DNA of 64,000 bases. It comes from Nocardioides alkalitolerans (lineage in GTDB: Bacteria; Actinomycetota; Actinomycetes; Propionibacteriales; Nocardioidaceae). The stretch is taken from assembly GCA_038184435.1 (NCBI GenBank), contig CP116227.1, positions 620,001 to 684,000 of the forward strand, read 5' to 3'. The notes below the pieces were generated by a model that was given only the letters and a program-made list of their open reading frames with translations, was not told the DNA's origin and did no database searches. This document shows, in pieces, positions 14,630-22,357 of the stretch (positions are counted from its first letter, which is position 1; each line of letters begins with the position of its first letter). Both the position numbers and the translations under genes were made by a program.

Positions 14630-15394
14630 ATGGACGGACGGGCGGTCGACCTCAACAGCGACGTGGGCGAGTCGTTCGGGCGCTGGGTGCTCGGCGACGA
14701 CGCCGCGGTGCTCGCCGAGGTGAGCAGCGCGAACGTCGCCTGCGGCTTCCACGCCGGCGACCCGTCGACGCTGCGCCGCACGTGCGCGCTGGCGGTGGAG
14801 CGGGACGTGGTGATCGGCGCGCAGGTCGGGTACCGCGACCTGGCCGGCTTCGGCCGCCGCTTCCTCGACGTCGCGCCCGACGAGCTGACCGACGACGTGC
14901 TCTACCAGCTCGGGGCGCTCGACGCGCTGGCGCACGCCACCGGCGGCCGGGTGGCCTACCTCAAGCCGCACGGCGCCCTCTACAACACGACCGTCCACCA
15001 CGACGAGCAGGCTGCCGCGGTGGTCCGGGCCGTCCGCGAGCACGACCCGTCGCTGCCGGTGCTGGGGCTCCCGGGGTCGGCGCTCCTGGGACACGCCGAG
15101 GCCGCGGGGCTGCCCACCGTGGCGGAGGCGTTCGCGGACCGAGGCTACGAGCCCGACGGCACGCTGGTGCGGCGCGACCGCCCGGGCGCCCTCCTGCACG
15201 ACCCCGCCGAGGTGGCGGCCCGCGTCGTCCGCCTCGTCACCGAGGGTGTCGTGACGGCGGTCGACGGCACCGACGTCGCGGTCCGGGCCGACTCGGTCTG
15301 CGTGCACGGCGACTCCCCGGGTGCCGTGGCGATGGCGCGCGCCGTGCGGGCGGCCCTGGACGCGGCCGGGATCGCGGTGCGGGCGTTCGCGTGA
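14630..15394 (+). CDS. pxpA: 5-oxoprolinase subunit PxpA (LamB/YcsF family)
   Basis: A 254-residue LamB/YcsF protein: the opening VDLNSDVGESFGRWVLGDD, NVACGFHAGDPSTLR, QVGYRDLAGFGRR and YLKPHGALYN are all family signatures. PxpA is the ring-opening component of the ATP-dependent 5-oxoprolinase PxpABC, which turns 5-oxoproline (pyroglutamate) into glutamate. Length and start (ATG 14630 after GCGGGGGAGA) are standard. The three subunits are encoded in order with GTGA overlaps, which fixes the assignment over the old 'lactam utilisation' name. It is divergent from the DivIVA-like gene. Confidence 0.93.
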   Translation: MDGRAVDLNSDVGESFGRWVLGDDAAVLAEVSSANVACGFHAGDPSTLRRTCALAVERDVVIGAQVGYRDLAGFGRRFLDVAPDELTDDVLYQLGALDALAHATGGRVAYLKPHGALYNTTVHHDEQAAAVVRAVREHDPSLPVLGLPGSALLGHAEAAGLPTVAEAFADRGYEPDGTLVRRDRPGALLHDPAEVAARVVRLVTEGVVTAVDGTDVAVRADSVCVHGDSPGAVAMARAVRAALDAAGIAVRAFA

Positions 15395-16059
15395 GGCTGC
15401 TGCCGTACGGCGATCGCGCGGTCCTCGTCGAGCTCGCCGACCCCGACGGGACCGACGGGACCGACCAGGCCGTCGCCTCCGCGCGCGTCGTCGCCTGGGT
15501 CGAGGCCGCGGCGACGGCCTGGCGCGACGTGCCGGTCGAGCTGGTGCCCGCCGCCACGACGGTGCTCGTCGCCCTGGCGCCCGGTGCTCCGCAGGACCTG
15601 GCGTGGCTGCGGGCCGCCGCCGCGGACGTCCGCCCCGAGCAGCCGGCCCGACGCGCGGAGGCCCCGCGCACGGTCGAGGTGCCGGTGACCTACGACGGGG
15701 CGGACCTCGCGGCCGTCGCGCGGCTGACGGGCCTCGACGAGGCGGACGTGGTCGCAGCCCACACCGGCACGCCGTGGCGGGTCGCCTTCGGCGGGTTCGC
15801 CCCCGGCTTCGCCTACCTCGTCGGCGGCGACCCGCGGCTGCGGTCCGTGCCGCGTCGTGCGGAGCCGCGCACCCGCGTCCCGGCGGGCTCGGTGGCCCTC
15901 GCGGGCGGGTTCTCGGGTGTCTACCCCCGCGTGTCGCCCGGCGGGTGGCAGCTCCTCGGGCGCACGGAGCTGGCGATGTGGGACCTCGACCGGGACCCGC
16001 CCGCCCTGCTCGCGGCGGGCACCACGGTGCGCTTCGTCGACGCCGGCGGCGTCCGGTGA
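15391..16059 (+). CDS. pxpB: 5-oxoprolinase subunit PxpB (allophanate hydrolase subunit 1 family)
   Basis: A 222-residue KipI/PxpB-type protein. The N-terminal opening RLLPYGDRAVLVEL, and the C-terminal cyclophilin-like part with RVAFGGFAPGFAYLVGGDPRL, PRTRVPAGSVALAGG and YPRVSPGGWQLLGRT, are characteristic. It partners PxpC in the ATP-dependent activation step of 5-oxoprolinase. GTG 15391 overlaps the pxpA stop (GTGA), and its own stop overlaps pxpC the same way, so the three are translated together. A DGTDGTDQ acidic insertion near residue 25 is slightly unusual and matches no known site. Confidence 0.92.
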   Translation: MRLLPYGDRAVLVELADPDGTDGTDQAVASARVVAWVEAAATAWRDVPVELVPAATTVLVALAPGAPQDLAWLRAAAADVRPEQPARRAEAPRTVEVPVTYDGADLAAVARLTGLDEADVVAAHTGTPWRVAFGGFAPGFAYLVGGDPRLRSVPRRAEPRTRVPAGSVALAGGFSGVYPRVSPGGWQLLGRTELAMWDLDRDPPALLAAGTTVRFVDAGGVR

Positions 16060-16925
16060 CCCGCCGCGCCCTCGTCGTCCGCGCAGTCGGCGGCCCGGTG
16101 CTGGTCCAGGACCTCGGCCGGCCGGGGCACGCGGCCGTCGGGGTCGGGCGCTCGGGGGCGGCCGACCGCGCGGCGTACCTGCTCGCGAACCGCGCCGTCG
16201 GCAACCGCCGCGGCGCCGCGGCGCTCGAGGTCACCCTCGGCGGCCTCGAGGTCGAGGTGCGTGGCGGCCCGCTCTGGTGCTGCCTGACGGGTGCACCCGC
16301 CGGCGTCGAGGCCGACGGACGCCTCCACCCGCCGGGGGCCGTGGTGGCGGTGCGGCACCGCCTGCGGATCGGTACGCCGCCGCGCGGCCTGCGCAGCTAC
16401 CTCGCCGTGCGCGGCGGCATCGACGCGCGTGCGGTGCTCGGCTCGCGCAGCCGGGACGTGCTCGCCGGCCTCGGACCGGCCGCGCTCGACGCGGGGGACG
16501 TCGTCGGGATCGGCGACGACGCGGACGCGGGTGAGGCGGGCTGGCCGCGGCTCGACGCGGTGCCCGTGGACGCGCTCGCGGAACCGGCGCTGTTCCGCGT
16601 CGTACCGGGTCCGCGGGCGGACCTGATCGTCGAGCCGGACCGCCTCGTCACGGGGGAGTGGCGCGTGTCGGCGCACGCCGACCGGGTGGGGACGCGGCTG
16701 GAGGGCGGGGCGCCGCTGCTGCACCGCGACCCGGAGCGTCAGCTGCCGAGCGAGGGTGCCGTGCGGGGGGCGCTGCAGGTGCCGCCGTCGGGCGAGCCGG
16801 TGCTGTTCGGGCCCGACCACCCCGTCACCGGCGGCTACCCGGTCGTCGGCGTCGTGGTCGACGCCGACGTGGACCGGGCCGCCCAGCTGCGGCCGGGCGA
16901 CCCGGTGGGGTTCCGCTGGGTGTGA
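16056..16925 (+). CDS. pxpC: 5-oxoprolinase subunit PxpC (allophanate hydrolase subunit 2 family)
   Basis: A 289-residue KipA/PxpC-type protein: VQDLGRPGHAAVGVGRSGAAD near the start, ALEVTLGGLEVEV, RSYLAVRGGID and VLGSRSRDVLAGLG, and the C-terminal segments VSAHADRVGTRLEG, SEGAVRGALQVPPSG and VGVVVDADVDRAAQL. It completes the PxpABC complex. It starts at GTG 16056 in a GTGA overlap with pxpB and ends 28 bases before the 3' end of the convergent epimerase gene. No dedicated transporter or regulator of 5-oxoproline is adjacent. Confidence 0.92.
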   Translation: MTRRALVVRAVGGPVLVQDLGRPGHAAVGVGRSGAADRAAYLLANRAVGNRRGAAALEVTLGGLEVEVRGGPLWCCLTGAPAGVEADGRLHPPGAVVAVRHRLRIGTPPRGLRSYLAVRGGIDARAVLGSRSRDVLAGLGPAALDAGDVVGIGDDADAGEAGWPRLDAVPVDALAEPALFRVVPGPRADLIVEPDRLVTGEWRVSAHADRVGTRLEGGAPLLHRDPERQLPSEGAVRGALQVPPSGEPVLFGPDHPVTGGYPVVGVVVDADVDRAAQLRPGDPVGFRWV

Positions 16926-16953
16926 CCGGCGGAGCCCGTGCCAGGGGGCAGGA

Positions 16954-17406
16954 TCAGTGGTGCGCGCCCTCCGCGGGCTGCACGAGCTCGACGAGCACGC
17001 CGCCCGCGTCCTTCGGGTGCACGAAGTTGATGCGCGAGTCCGACGTGCCGCGGCGGGGCGCGTCGTAGAGCAGGCGGACGCCGCGCTCACGGAGGATCGC
17101 GGAGACCTGCTCGACGTCGACGACGCGGTACGCCAGCTGCTGGAGGCCGGGGCCGGAGCGGTCGAGGAACTTGGCGATGGTCGACTCGGGCGTCAGGGGA
17201 GCGAGCAGCTGGATGAAGGAGCCGGAGTCGCCGACGGCCACCATCGCCTCGCGGACCCCCTGCTCCTCGTTGGTCTCGGTGTGGGCCACCTTCATGCCGA
17301 AGGTCGTCTCGTAGAACGCCACGGCCTCGTCGAGGTCGGGCACGGCGATGCCGACGTGGTCGATGGCGATGAACAGGTGCTCGGGGATCTCCAGCGCTGC
17401 AGACAT
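16954..17406 (-). CDS. mce: Methylmalonyl-CoA (ethylmalonyl-CoA) epimerase
   Basis: A 150-residue glyoxalase/VOC-fold protein. Metal ligands are visible: His17 in AIDHVGIAV, Gln in SFIQLLAPLTPES, and Glu140 in VLVELVQP; INFVHPKDAGG is the second His block. The enzyme interconverts (2R)- and (2S)-methylmalonyl-CoA and in Ecm-pathway organisms also ethylmalonyl-CoA. It is divergent from the thiolase gene, whose operon also encodes the mutase chaperone MeaB. ATG 17406 follows a TACCAT box at 6 bases. Two Glu residues next to the active-site loop match family members. Confidence 0.92.
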   Translation of the reverse strand: MSAALEIPEHLFIAIDHVGIAVPDLDEAVAFYETTFGMKVAHTETNEEQGVREAMVAVGDSGSFIQLLAPLTPESTIAKFLDRSGPGLQQLAYRVVDVEQVSAILRERGVRLLYDAPRRGTSDSRINFVHPKDAGGVLVELVQPAEGAHH

Positions 17407-17412
17407 GGGCGC

Positions 17413-17418
17413 ATGGTA
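17413..17418 (-). promoter_or_regulatory. -10 box TACCAT of mce
   Basis: TACCAT on the minus strand is 6 bases before ATG 17406, predicting a leaderless transcript. Confidence 0.45.
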
Positions 17419-17502
17419 CGAGGCCGATCCCCGTCGCGAGTGTGACGACCACGACACCGACCGAGCGCACGGTCGCCTCTCGCCAGAAAGGTGACGACTC
17501 GT

Positions 17503-17508
17503 TAACCT
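17503..17508 (+). promoter_or_regulatory. Candidate -10 box of the thiolase-meaB transcript
   Basis: TAACCT, about 66 bases before ATG 17575, in the only AT-rich stretch of the mce/thiolase intergenic region (GTTAACCTAGAT). Unlike its neighbours, this transcript would have a leader with a strong AAGGAGG (17562-17568). Confidence 0.4.
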
Positions 17509-17574
17509 AGATCGTCGCTCGCGTCGCAGCGGCACGTTCCTCACGCAGCGAACCCACCTCTCAAGGAGGACCTC

Positions 17575-18762
17575 ATGACCACGTCCGTCATCGTCGCCGG
17601 TGCGCGCACCCCCATCGGCCGACTCCTCGGTGGCCTCAAGTCGCTCACGGCGGCCGACCTGGGTGGCGTCGCCATCAAGGGCGCCCTCGAGAAGGCCGGC
17701 GTCGCGGGCGACGCGGTGGAGTACGTGATCATGGGCCAGGTCATCCAGGCCGGAGCCGGCCAGATCACCGCCCGCCAGGCCGCGGTCGCCGGTGGCATCC
17801 CCATGGACGTGCCCGCGCTGACGATCAACAAGGTCTGCCTGTCCGGCATCAACGCCATCGCCCTGGCCGACCAGCTGATCCGCGCCGGCGAGCACGAGAT
17901 CGTCGTCGCCGGCGGCATGGAGTCGATGACCCAGGCGCCGCACCTGCTGCCGAAGTCCCGGGAGGGCTTCAAGTACGGCGACACCGCGCTGGTCGACTCG
18001 ATGGCCTACGACGCGCTCTACGACCAGTTCACGAACCAGCCGATGGGCGGCCTCACGGAGGCCCGCAACGTCGAGGCCGAGAAGCTGAGCCGCGAGGAGC
18101 AGGACGCGTTCGCGGCCCGCTCCCACCAGCTGGCCGCCGCCGCGCAGAAGAACGGCGTCTTCGACGACGAGATCGTGCCGGTCTCCATCCCGCAGCGGAA
18201 GGGCGACCCGATCGTCGTCTCCGCCGACGAGGGCGTGCGGGGGGACACCACCACCGAGAGCCTCGCCAAGCTCCGCCCCGCGTTCAGCAAGGACGGCACG
18301 GTCACGGCCGGCTCGGCCTCGCAGATCTCCGACGGTGCCGCCGCCGTGGTCGTCATGTCGAAGGCCAAGGCCGAGGAGCTCGGTCTCTCCTGGATCGCCG
18401 AGATCGGCGCCTCGGGCCAGGTCGCCGGCCCCGACTCGACGCTGCAGGAGCAGCCGGCCAACGCGATCCTCAAGGCCGCGGAGAAGGAGGGCATCGCCGT
18501 CTCCGACATCGACCTGTTCGAGATGAACGAGGCCTTCGCGGCCGTGGGCATCGCGAGCGCTCGCAAGCTCGGCGTGTCGGAGGACAAGGTGAACGTCAAC
18601 GGCGGCGCCATCGCGCTGGGCCACCCGGTCGGCATGTCGGGCGCCCGCATCGTGCTCCACCTCGCGCTGGAGCTGAAGCGGCGCGGTGGCGGCACCGGTG
18701 CGGCCGCCCTCTGCGGCGGTGGCGGCCAGGGCGACGCGCTCATCATCCGCGTCCCGGCGTGA
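17575..18762 (+). CDS. Acetyl-CoA C-acetyltransferase (thiolase)
   Basis: A 395-residue thiolase with the complete active site: nucleophilic Cys88 in INKVCLSGINA, NEAFA, GGAIALGHPVGMSGARI and the C-terminal CGGGGQG. Such enzymes condense two acetyl-CoA to acetoacetyl-CoA or run in reverse. AAGGAGG at 17562-17568 gives a strong start. The insert between residues 150 and 170 (QFTNQPMGGLTEARNVE) replaces the usual MGxTAEN loop. Together with the 3-hydroxyacyl-CoA dehydrogenase and the crotonase it could make crotonyl-CoA; meaB follows 7 bases after the stop. Biosynthetic direction is an inference from that context. Confidence 0.9.
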   Translation: MTTSVIVAGARTPIGRLLGGLKSLTAADLGGVAIKGALEKAGVAGDAVEYVIMGQVIQAGAGQITARQAAVAGGIPMDVPALTINKVCLSGINAIALADQLIRAGEHEIVVAGGMESMTQAPHLLPKSREGFKYGDTALVDSMAYDALYDQFTNQPMGGLTEARNVEAEKLSREEQDAFAARSHQLAAAAQKNGVFDDEIVPVSIPQRKGDPIVVSADEGVRGDTTTESLAKLRPAFSKDGTVTAGSASQISDGAAAVVVMSKAKAEELGLSWIAEIGASGQVAGPDSTLQEQPANAILKAAEKEGIAVSDIDLFEMNEAFAAVGIASARKLGVSEDKVNVNGGAIALGHPVGMSGARIVLHLALELKRRGGGTGAAALCGGGGQGDALIIRVPA

Positions 18763-18769
18763 CGATCGC

Positions 18770-19780
18770 GTGATCGGAGGTCGCGCCGGCGCCACGCCGG
18801 TCGCGGAGCTCGTCGAGGCCGCGCGGGGCGGTTCGCCCCGCGCGGTCGCGCGTCTCGTGTCGCTCGTCGAGGACGGGGCCTCGCGCCCGGACCGCGACGA
18901 CCTGGCGCAGCGGCTGCGCGAGGCCATGGCGCTGCTGGCGCCGCACACGGGCCGTGCCCACGTGGTCGGCCTGACGGGTGCCCCCGGCGTCGGGAAGTCG
19001 ACGTCGACGTCCGCGCTCGTCACCGAGCTGCGGAGCCGGGGACGGCGGGTGGGCGTGCTCGCCGTCGACCCGTCCTCGCCGTTCTCGGGCGGCGCCCTCC
19101 TGGGTGACCGCATCCGGATGGGCGAGCACGCGACCGACGCCGACGTCTACATCCGCTCGATGGCGTCGCGCGGTCACCTGGGCGGCCTGGCGTGGAGCAC
19201 CCCGCAGGCGCTGCGCGTGCTCGACGCCGCCGGCTTCGACGTCGTGCTCGTCGAGACGGTCGGCGTGGGCCAGAGCGAGGTCGAGATCGCGGGCCTCGCC
19301 GACACGACGGTCGTCCTCCTCGCCCCCGGCATGGGCGACGGCATCCAGGCAGCGAAGGCCGGCATCCTCGAGGTCGGCGACCTCTATGTCGTCAACAAGG
19401 CCGACCGCGACGGCGCCGACCAGGTGCGCCGGGAGCTGCGCGGCATGCTCAACCTCGCGGACCGCCCGGCCGACGCCTGGAAGCAGCCGATCCTCCCGAC
19501 GGTCGCGCAGACCGGGGAGGGCGTCGCCGCCGTCGCCGCGAAGCTCGACGAGCACCGCGCCTGGCTCGCCGACACCGGCGCGCTGGAGCGCCGTCGCCGG
19601 CGCCGCGCCCGCGCGGAGGTCGAGGCGATCGCGATGACCGCGCTGCGGCGCACGTGGGCGGGGTTCGCCGGGGGCGCGGCTCTCGACCGGCTCGCCGACG
19701 ACGTCGTGAGCGGCCGGCGCGACCCGTACGAGGCGGCCGACCGCCTCCTGGCCGCGACCGAGACGACCACCACCGCCTGA
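18770..19780 (+). CDS. meaB: GTPase MeaB (mutase chaperone; ArgK/LAO family)
   Basis: A 336-residue MeaB-type G3E GTPase: P-loop GAPGVGKST (residues 70-78), DPSSPFSGGALLGDRIRM switch region, ETVGVGQSEVEIA (switch II with the conserved Glu), and NKAD for guanine binding near residue 208. MeaB binds acyl-CoA mutases and guards their adenosylcobalamin against inactivation. Placement after thiolase, far from meaA but in the same functional set, fits. GTG 18770 starts 7 bases after the thiolase stop; there is no strong ribosome binding site, so coupling to thiolase translation is likely. The C-terminal dimerisation arm (RRRRRARAEVEAIAMT) is present. Confidence 0.92.
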   Translation: MIGGRAGATPVAELVEAARGGSPRAVARLVSLVEDGASRPDRDDLAQRLREAMALLAPHTGRAHVVGLTGAPGVGKSTSTSALVTELRSRGRRVGVLAVDPSSPFSGGALLGDRIRMGEHATDADVYIRSMASRGHLGGLAWSTPQALRVLDAAGFDVVLVETVGVGQSEVEIAGLADTTVVLLAPGMGDGIQAAKAGILEVGDLYVVNKADRDGADQVRRELRGMLNLADRPADAWKQPILPTVAQTGEGVAAVAAKLDEHRAWLADTGALERRRRRRARAEVEAIAMTALRRTWAGFAGGAALDRLADDVVSGRRDPYEAADRLLAATETTTTA

Positions 19781-19876
19781 GGTTCGCGACCCTCCGGGCG
19801 CGCCTTCGCCGGTGACCGGTCCCGGCTTGGTAGAAACATGCCGGTCTGTGTCCGGGAACGAGAGGAGCTGTGTGCC

Positions 19877-20041
19877 GTGAAGAAGGTGATCCTTCTGCTG
19901 CTCGTCGTGTTCCTCGGCTTCTGGATGTTCACCGACCCGCAGGGTCTGGCGGCGACCGCCCGCGAGGGCGGCGACGGCGCGTGGGACGCGCTGGTGTCGG
20001 TCTTCGAGGCCACGATCCGCTTCCTCGGCGCCCTCTTCTGA
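19877..20041 (+). CDS. Small membrane protein, single pass, unknown
   Basis: A 54-residue protein starting at GTG 19877 (AGAGGAG 9 bases upstream). One transmembrane helix (VKKVILLLLVVFLGFWMF) is followed by a short Gly/Asp segment and an amphipathic C-terminal helix (WDALVSVFEATIRFLGALF). The family is unrecognised. A longer reading from ATG 19838 is possible but would add a Cys/Arg-rich tail without a ribosome binding site. It sits between meaB and the PH-domain protein gene, 18 bases from the latter, and the pair probably acts together at the membrane. Confidence 0.6.
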   Translation: MKKVILLLLVVFLGFWMFTDPQGLAATAREGGDGAWDALVSVFEATIRFLGALF

Positions 20042-20059
20042 GGGCGGGAGGGTGAGCGC

Positions 20060-20584
20060 GTGGGACTGCTGGCGGCCCTGACCGACCCCGACATCGGCAA
20101 GCACCTGCTCCGCGAGGAGGGCGAGGTGATCGTCGACGAGGTCCGCCACCACTGGGTGGCGTTCATCGTGCCGGGCCTCGTGCTGCTCGCCGCCCTGGCG
20201 CTGCTCGTCTCCGTGCCGTTCATCCCGCTCGACTGGGGCTGGTTCCCGCTGCTGCTGGCGCTCGGCGTCGCCGCGTACGGCGGGTACCGCGGCCTCGGCG
20301 TGCACATGGACCGCTTCGTCATCACCAACATGCGGGTCTTCCGGGTGCACGGCGTCTTCTCCCAGCAGCTCGCGACGATGCCCCTGACCCGCATCCTCGA
20401 CATCACCGTCAAGAAGCCGTTCATCGGGCGGATCCTCGGCTACGGGCACTTCGTCTTCGAGTCGGCCGCCCAGGCGCAGGGCCTGCGCGACATCCGCACG
20501 GTGGCGCGGCCCGACGAGCGCGACATGGCGATCCAACGCGTCGTGCAGCGCTCCGGCGTGCGCGGCCGGCCCCAGGTGAACTGA
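20060..20584 (+). CDS. Bacterial PH-domain (bPH2/YdbS-like) membrane protein
   Basis: A 174-residue protein. Two transmembrane helices (about residues 33-72, AFIVPGLVLLAALALLVSV and LLALGVAAYGGYRGL) are followed by a bPH2 domain: DRFVITNMRVFRVHGVFSQQLATMPLTRILDITVKK, LGYGHFVFESAAQ and GLRDIRTVARPDE. This is the YdbS/YdbT type, whose function in most bacteria is unknown. The start is GTG 20060, with GGCGGGAGGG upstream. Its TGA overlaps the ATG of the MarR gene (TGATG), so it belongs to the run small membrane protein, PH protein, MarR, secreted protein. Confidence 0.8.
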   Translation: MGLLAALTDPDIGKHLLREEGEVIVDEVRHHWVAFIVPGLVLLAALALLVSVPFIPLDWGWFPLLLALGVAAYGGYRGLGVHMDRFVITNMRVFRVHGVFSQQLATMPLTRILDITVKKPFIGRILGYGHFVFESAAQAQGLRDIRTVARPDERDMAIQRVVQRSGVRGRPQVN

Positions 20585-21072
20585 TGGCCCTGCCGTTCGA
20601 TCCCATCGCCGAGGCGCGCCGTCAGTGGGACCTCCGCTGGACCGGGGGCGAGGCCATGCACGCCGTCACGTCGCTCATGCGGGTGCAGCAGCTCGTCATC
20701 GGCCGCCTGGACGCCCTGCTGAAGCCGCACGGCCTGACGTTCGCCCGCTACGAGGCGCTCGTGCTCCTCGTCTTCTCCTCCCGCGGGTCGCTACCGCTGG
20801 GCAAGATGGGGGAGCGGCTCCAGGTGCACCCCACCTCCGTCACGTCGATCATCAACCGCCTCGAGGCTGCCGGGCTGGTGGAGCGTCGTCCGCACCCCGA
20901 CGACCGCCGCGCCACGCTCGCCGCCATCACCGACGAGGGGCGCGCGCTCGTCGAGCGCGCGACCGCGGACCTCCTCGCCGCGGACTTCGCACTGGGTGCC
21001 CTCGGCGGCGCGGAGCAGCGCGCCCTGTCGGACCTGTTGGCGCCCGTGCGCCGTGATGCCGGAGACTTCTGA
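20584..21072 (+). CDS. MarR-family transcriptional regulator
   Basis: A 162-residue MarR regulator: helices LTFARYEALVLLVFSSRGSLPLGKMGERLQV lead into the recognition helix PTSVTSIINRLEAAGLVERRP and the wing HPDDRRATLAAITDEGRAL. MarR proteins bind palindromes as dimers and respond to small phenolic or acyl ligands. The neighbouring acyl-CoA genes (meaB, thiolase) suggest a role in their control, as seen for other actinobacterial mutase loci, but the ligand and operator are unknown. ATG 20584 overlaps the upstream stop by one base. Confidence 0.85.
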   Translation: MALPFDPIAEARRQWDLRWTGGEAMHAVTSLMRVQQLVIGRLDALLKPHGLTFARYEALVLLVFSSRGSLPLGKMGERLQVHPTSVTSIINRLEAAGLVERRPHPDDRRATLAAITDEGRALVERATADLLAADFALGALGGAEQRALSDLLAPVRRDAGDF

Positions 21073-21073
21073 C

Positions 21074-22357
21074 GTGCGTCCCTCCCACACCGCTCGCCGC
21101 CTCCTGCTCGCCACCGCCCTCGTGCTGCCCGCGGCCGCCTCCGGAGCCGTGCTCGTCGGTCCCGCTGCCGCCGCCGAGGCGGACGTGCAGCTCGCGCTGC
21201 CTGAGGACGCACCCGCGGTGGACGGCACCGACGCCGGGGCGCCCACGACGCTGCCGCGGGGCTGGAGCCGCACGACGCTGGGGGGCGACGGGGCGACCGG
21301 CTACTTCCAGGTGCGCCGCGAGCAGGAGGGCAGCACGATCCACGTCGCGGCCGTCACCCCGGGCGCGAGCCCGGACAGCGCCGAGTCCCTCTCGGTCGAG
21401 GTGAGCACGGCCGACGAGGACTACTGCGTCCAGGCGTCGGGGTCGCGCACGGAGGACGAGCTCGGCCTGGTGACGGCGTCCACCCTCGTCGGTCCGGCGG
21501 ACCCGGCGACCTCGTCCGGGACCCCCGCCGACGAGCCGTGCGTCGACGCCTCCACCCTCCAGGTCGAGCTGAGCCGCGGGGCCAGCGCGGGGTCCGCCTC
21601 GACCGAGGTGTGGTTCCGCGTGGTCGAGGAGTCGTCGGTCGAGGACGTCGACGCCCTGCCGGACCCGGCCGAGGCCGAGCGCGGGCAGGTCGACGCGTCC
21701 GGGGACCCCCGGGACCGGCCGGGTGGTCGGGACGTCGCCGACGCCCCGCTCGTCGGGGACGGGATCTGGCGCGGGACCGTGCCGGCGGGCGGTCAGGTCG
21801 CGTACCGCGTGGCCGTCGCGGAGGGCCAGACGCTGCGGGCCGAGGTGGTGAGCCCGGCGCTGTCCGCCGACGACGCCACGGAGCTCGGGTACGGCACCGA
21901 CATCACCCTCACCCTGCGCGACCCGATGCTGTCCGCGGACCGCACGCTCGGCGACTACGGGTCCCTGGGCTCCGAGCCCGCGCGTGCCCAGGCGGTCGCC
22001 GGCCCGGTGTTGCACCGCAACCGCTTCGACTCGTTCAACGGTCCCTACCTGCCAGGGGAGTACCTGGTGGTCGTCTCGATGGACGCCGTCGACCTCGACG
22101 GGCTGGACGAGGTGCCCTACACGCTGCGCGTGGGCGTCGAGGGGGAGCCGACGACGGTCGAGCACACGACCGCGCCGCCGTTCCTCGCCGGCGCGGACGC
22201 GACCGACGCCGTACCGCTCGGCGCGCCGGTCGCCGCGGACGACGCGTCGTCGTCGACCGTGCAGTACGTCGCCGGTGGCGCGCTCGTCGCGGTGGGGCTC
22301 GTGCTCGCCGCCGGCGGGGGTCTCCTGGTGCGGCGTCAGGCCGTCAGCAGGAGGTAG
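21074..22357 (+). CDS. Secreted, C-terminally membrane-anchored protein, unknown
   Basis: A 427-residue exported protein. The signal peptide spans residues 1-39 (RRLLLATALVLPAAASGAVLVGPAAAAEA). A large extracytoplasmic part follows, rich in Asp, Thr and Val and with a Cys pair (YCVQ and PCVD), and with beta-rich segments (SADDATELGYGTDITLTL, LPGEYLVVVSMDAVDL). The C-terminal TM (VAGGALVAVGLVLAAGGGLL) and basic tail anchor it. It resembles the Ig/jelly-roll proteins next to VWA-domain or kinase genes in actinobacteria; I cannot name the family. GTG 21074 follows GGAGACTTC; an ATG at 21056 is an alternative. It overlaps the convergent kinase gene by 22 bases. Confidence 0.7.
   Translation: MRPSHTARRLLLATALVLPAAASGAVLVGPAAAAEADVQLALPEDAPAVDGTDAGAPTTLPRGWSRTTLGGDGATGYFQVRREQEGSTIHVAAVTPGASPDSAESLSVEVSTADEDYCVQASGSRTEDELGLVTASTLVGPADPATSSGTPADEPCVDASTLQVELSRGASAGSASTEVWFRVVEESSVEDVDALPDPAEAERGQVDASGDPRDRPGGRDVADAPLVGDGIWRGTVPAGGQVAYRVAVAEGQTLRAEVVSPALSADDATELGYGTDITLTLRDPMLSADRTLGDYGSLGSEPARAQAVAGPVLHRNRFDSFNGPYLPGEYLVVVSMDAVDLDGLDEVPYTLRVGVEGEPTTVEHTTAPPFLAGADATDAVPLGAPVAADDASSSTVQYVAGGALVAVGLVLAAGGGLLVRRQAVSRR

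Noticed and set aside
17501..17514. GTTAACCTAGAT before thiolase as the same operator
   Set aside because: The half-site spacing is wrong; TAACCT is better read as a -10 box.
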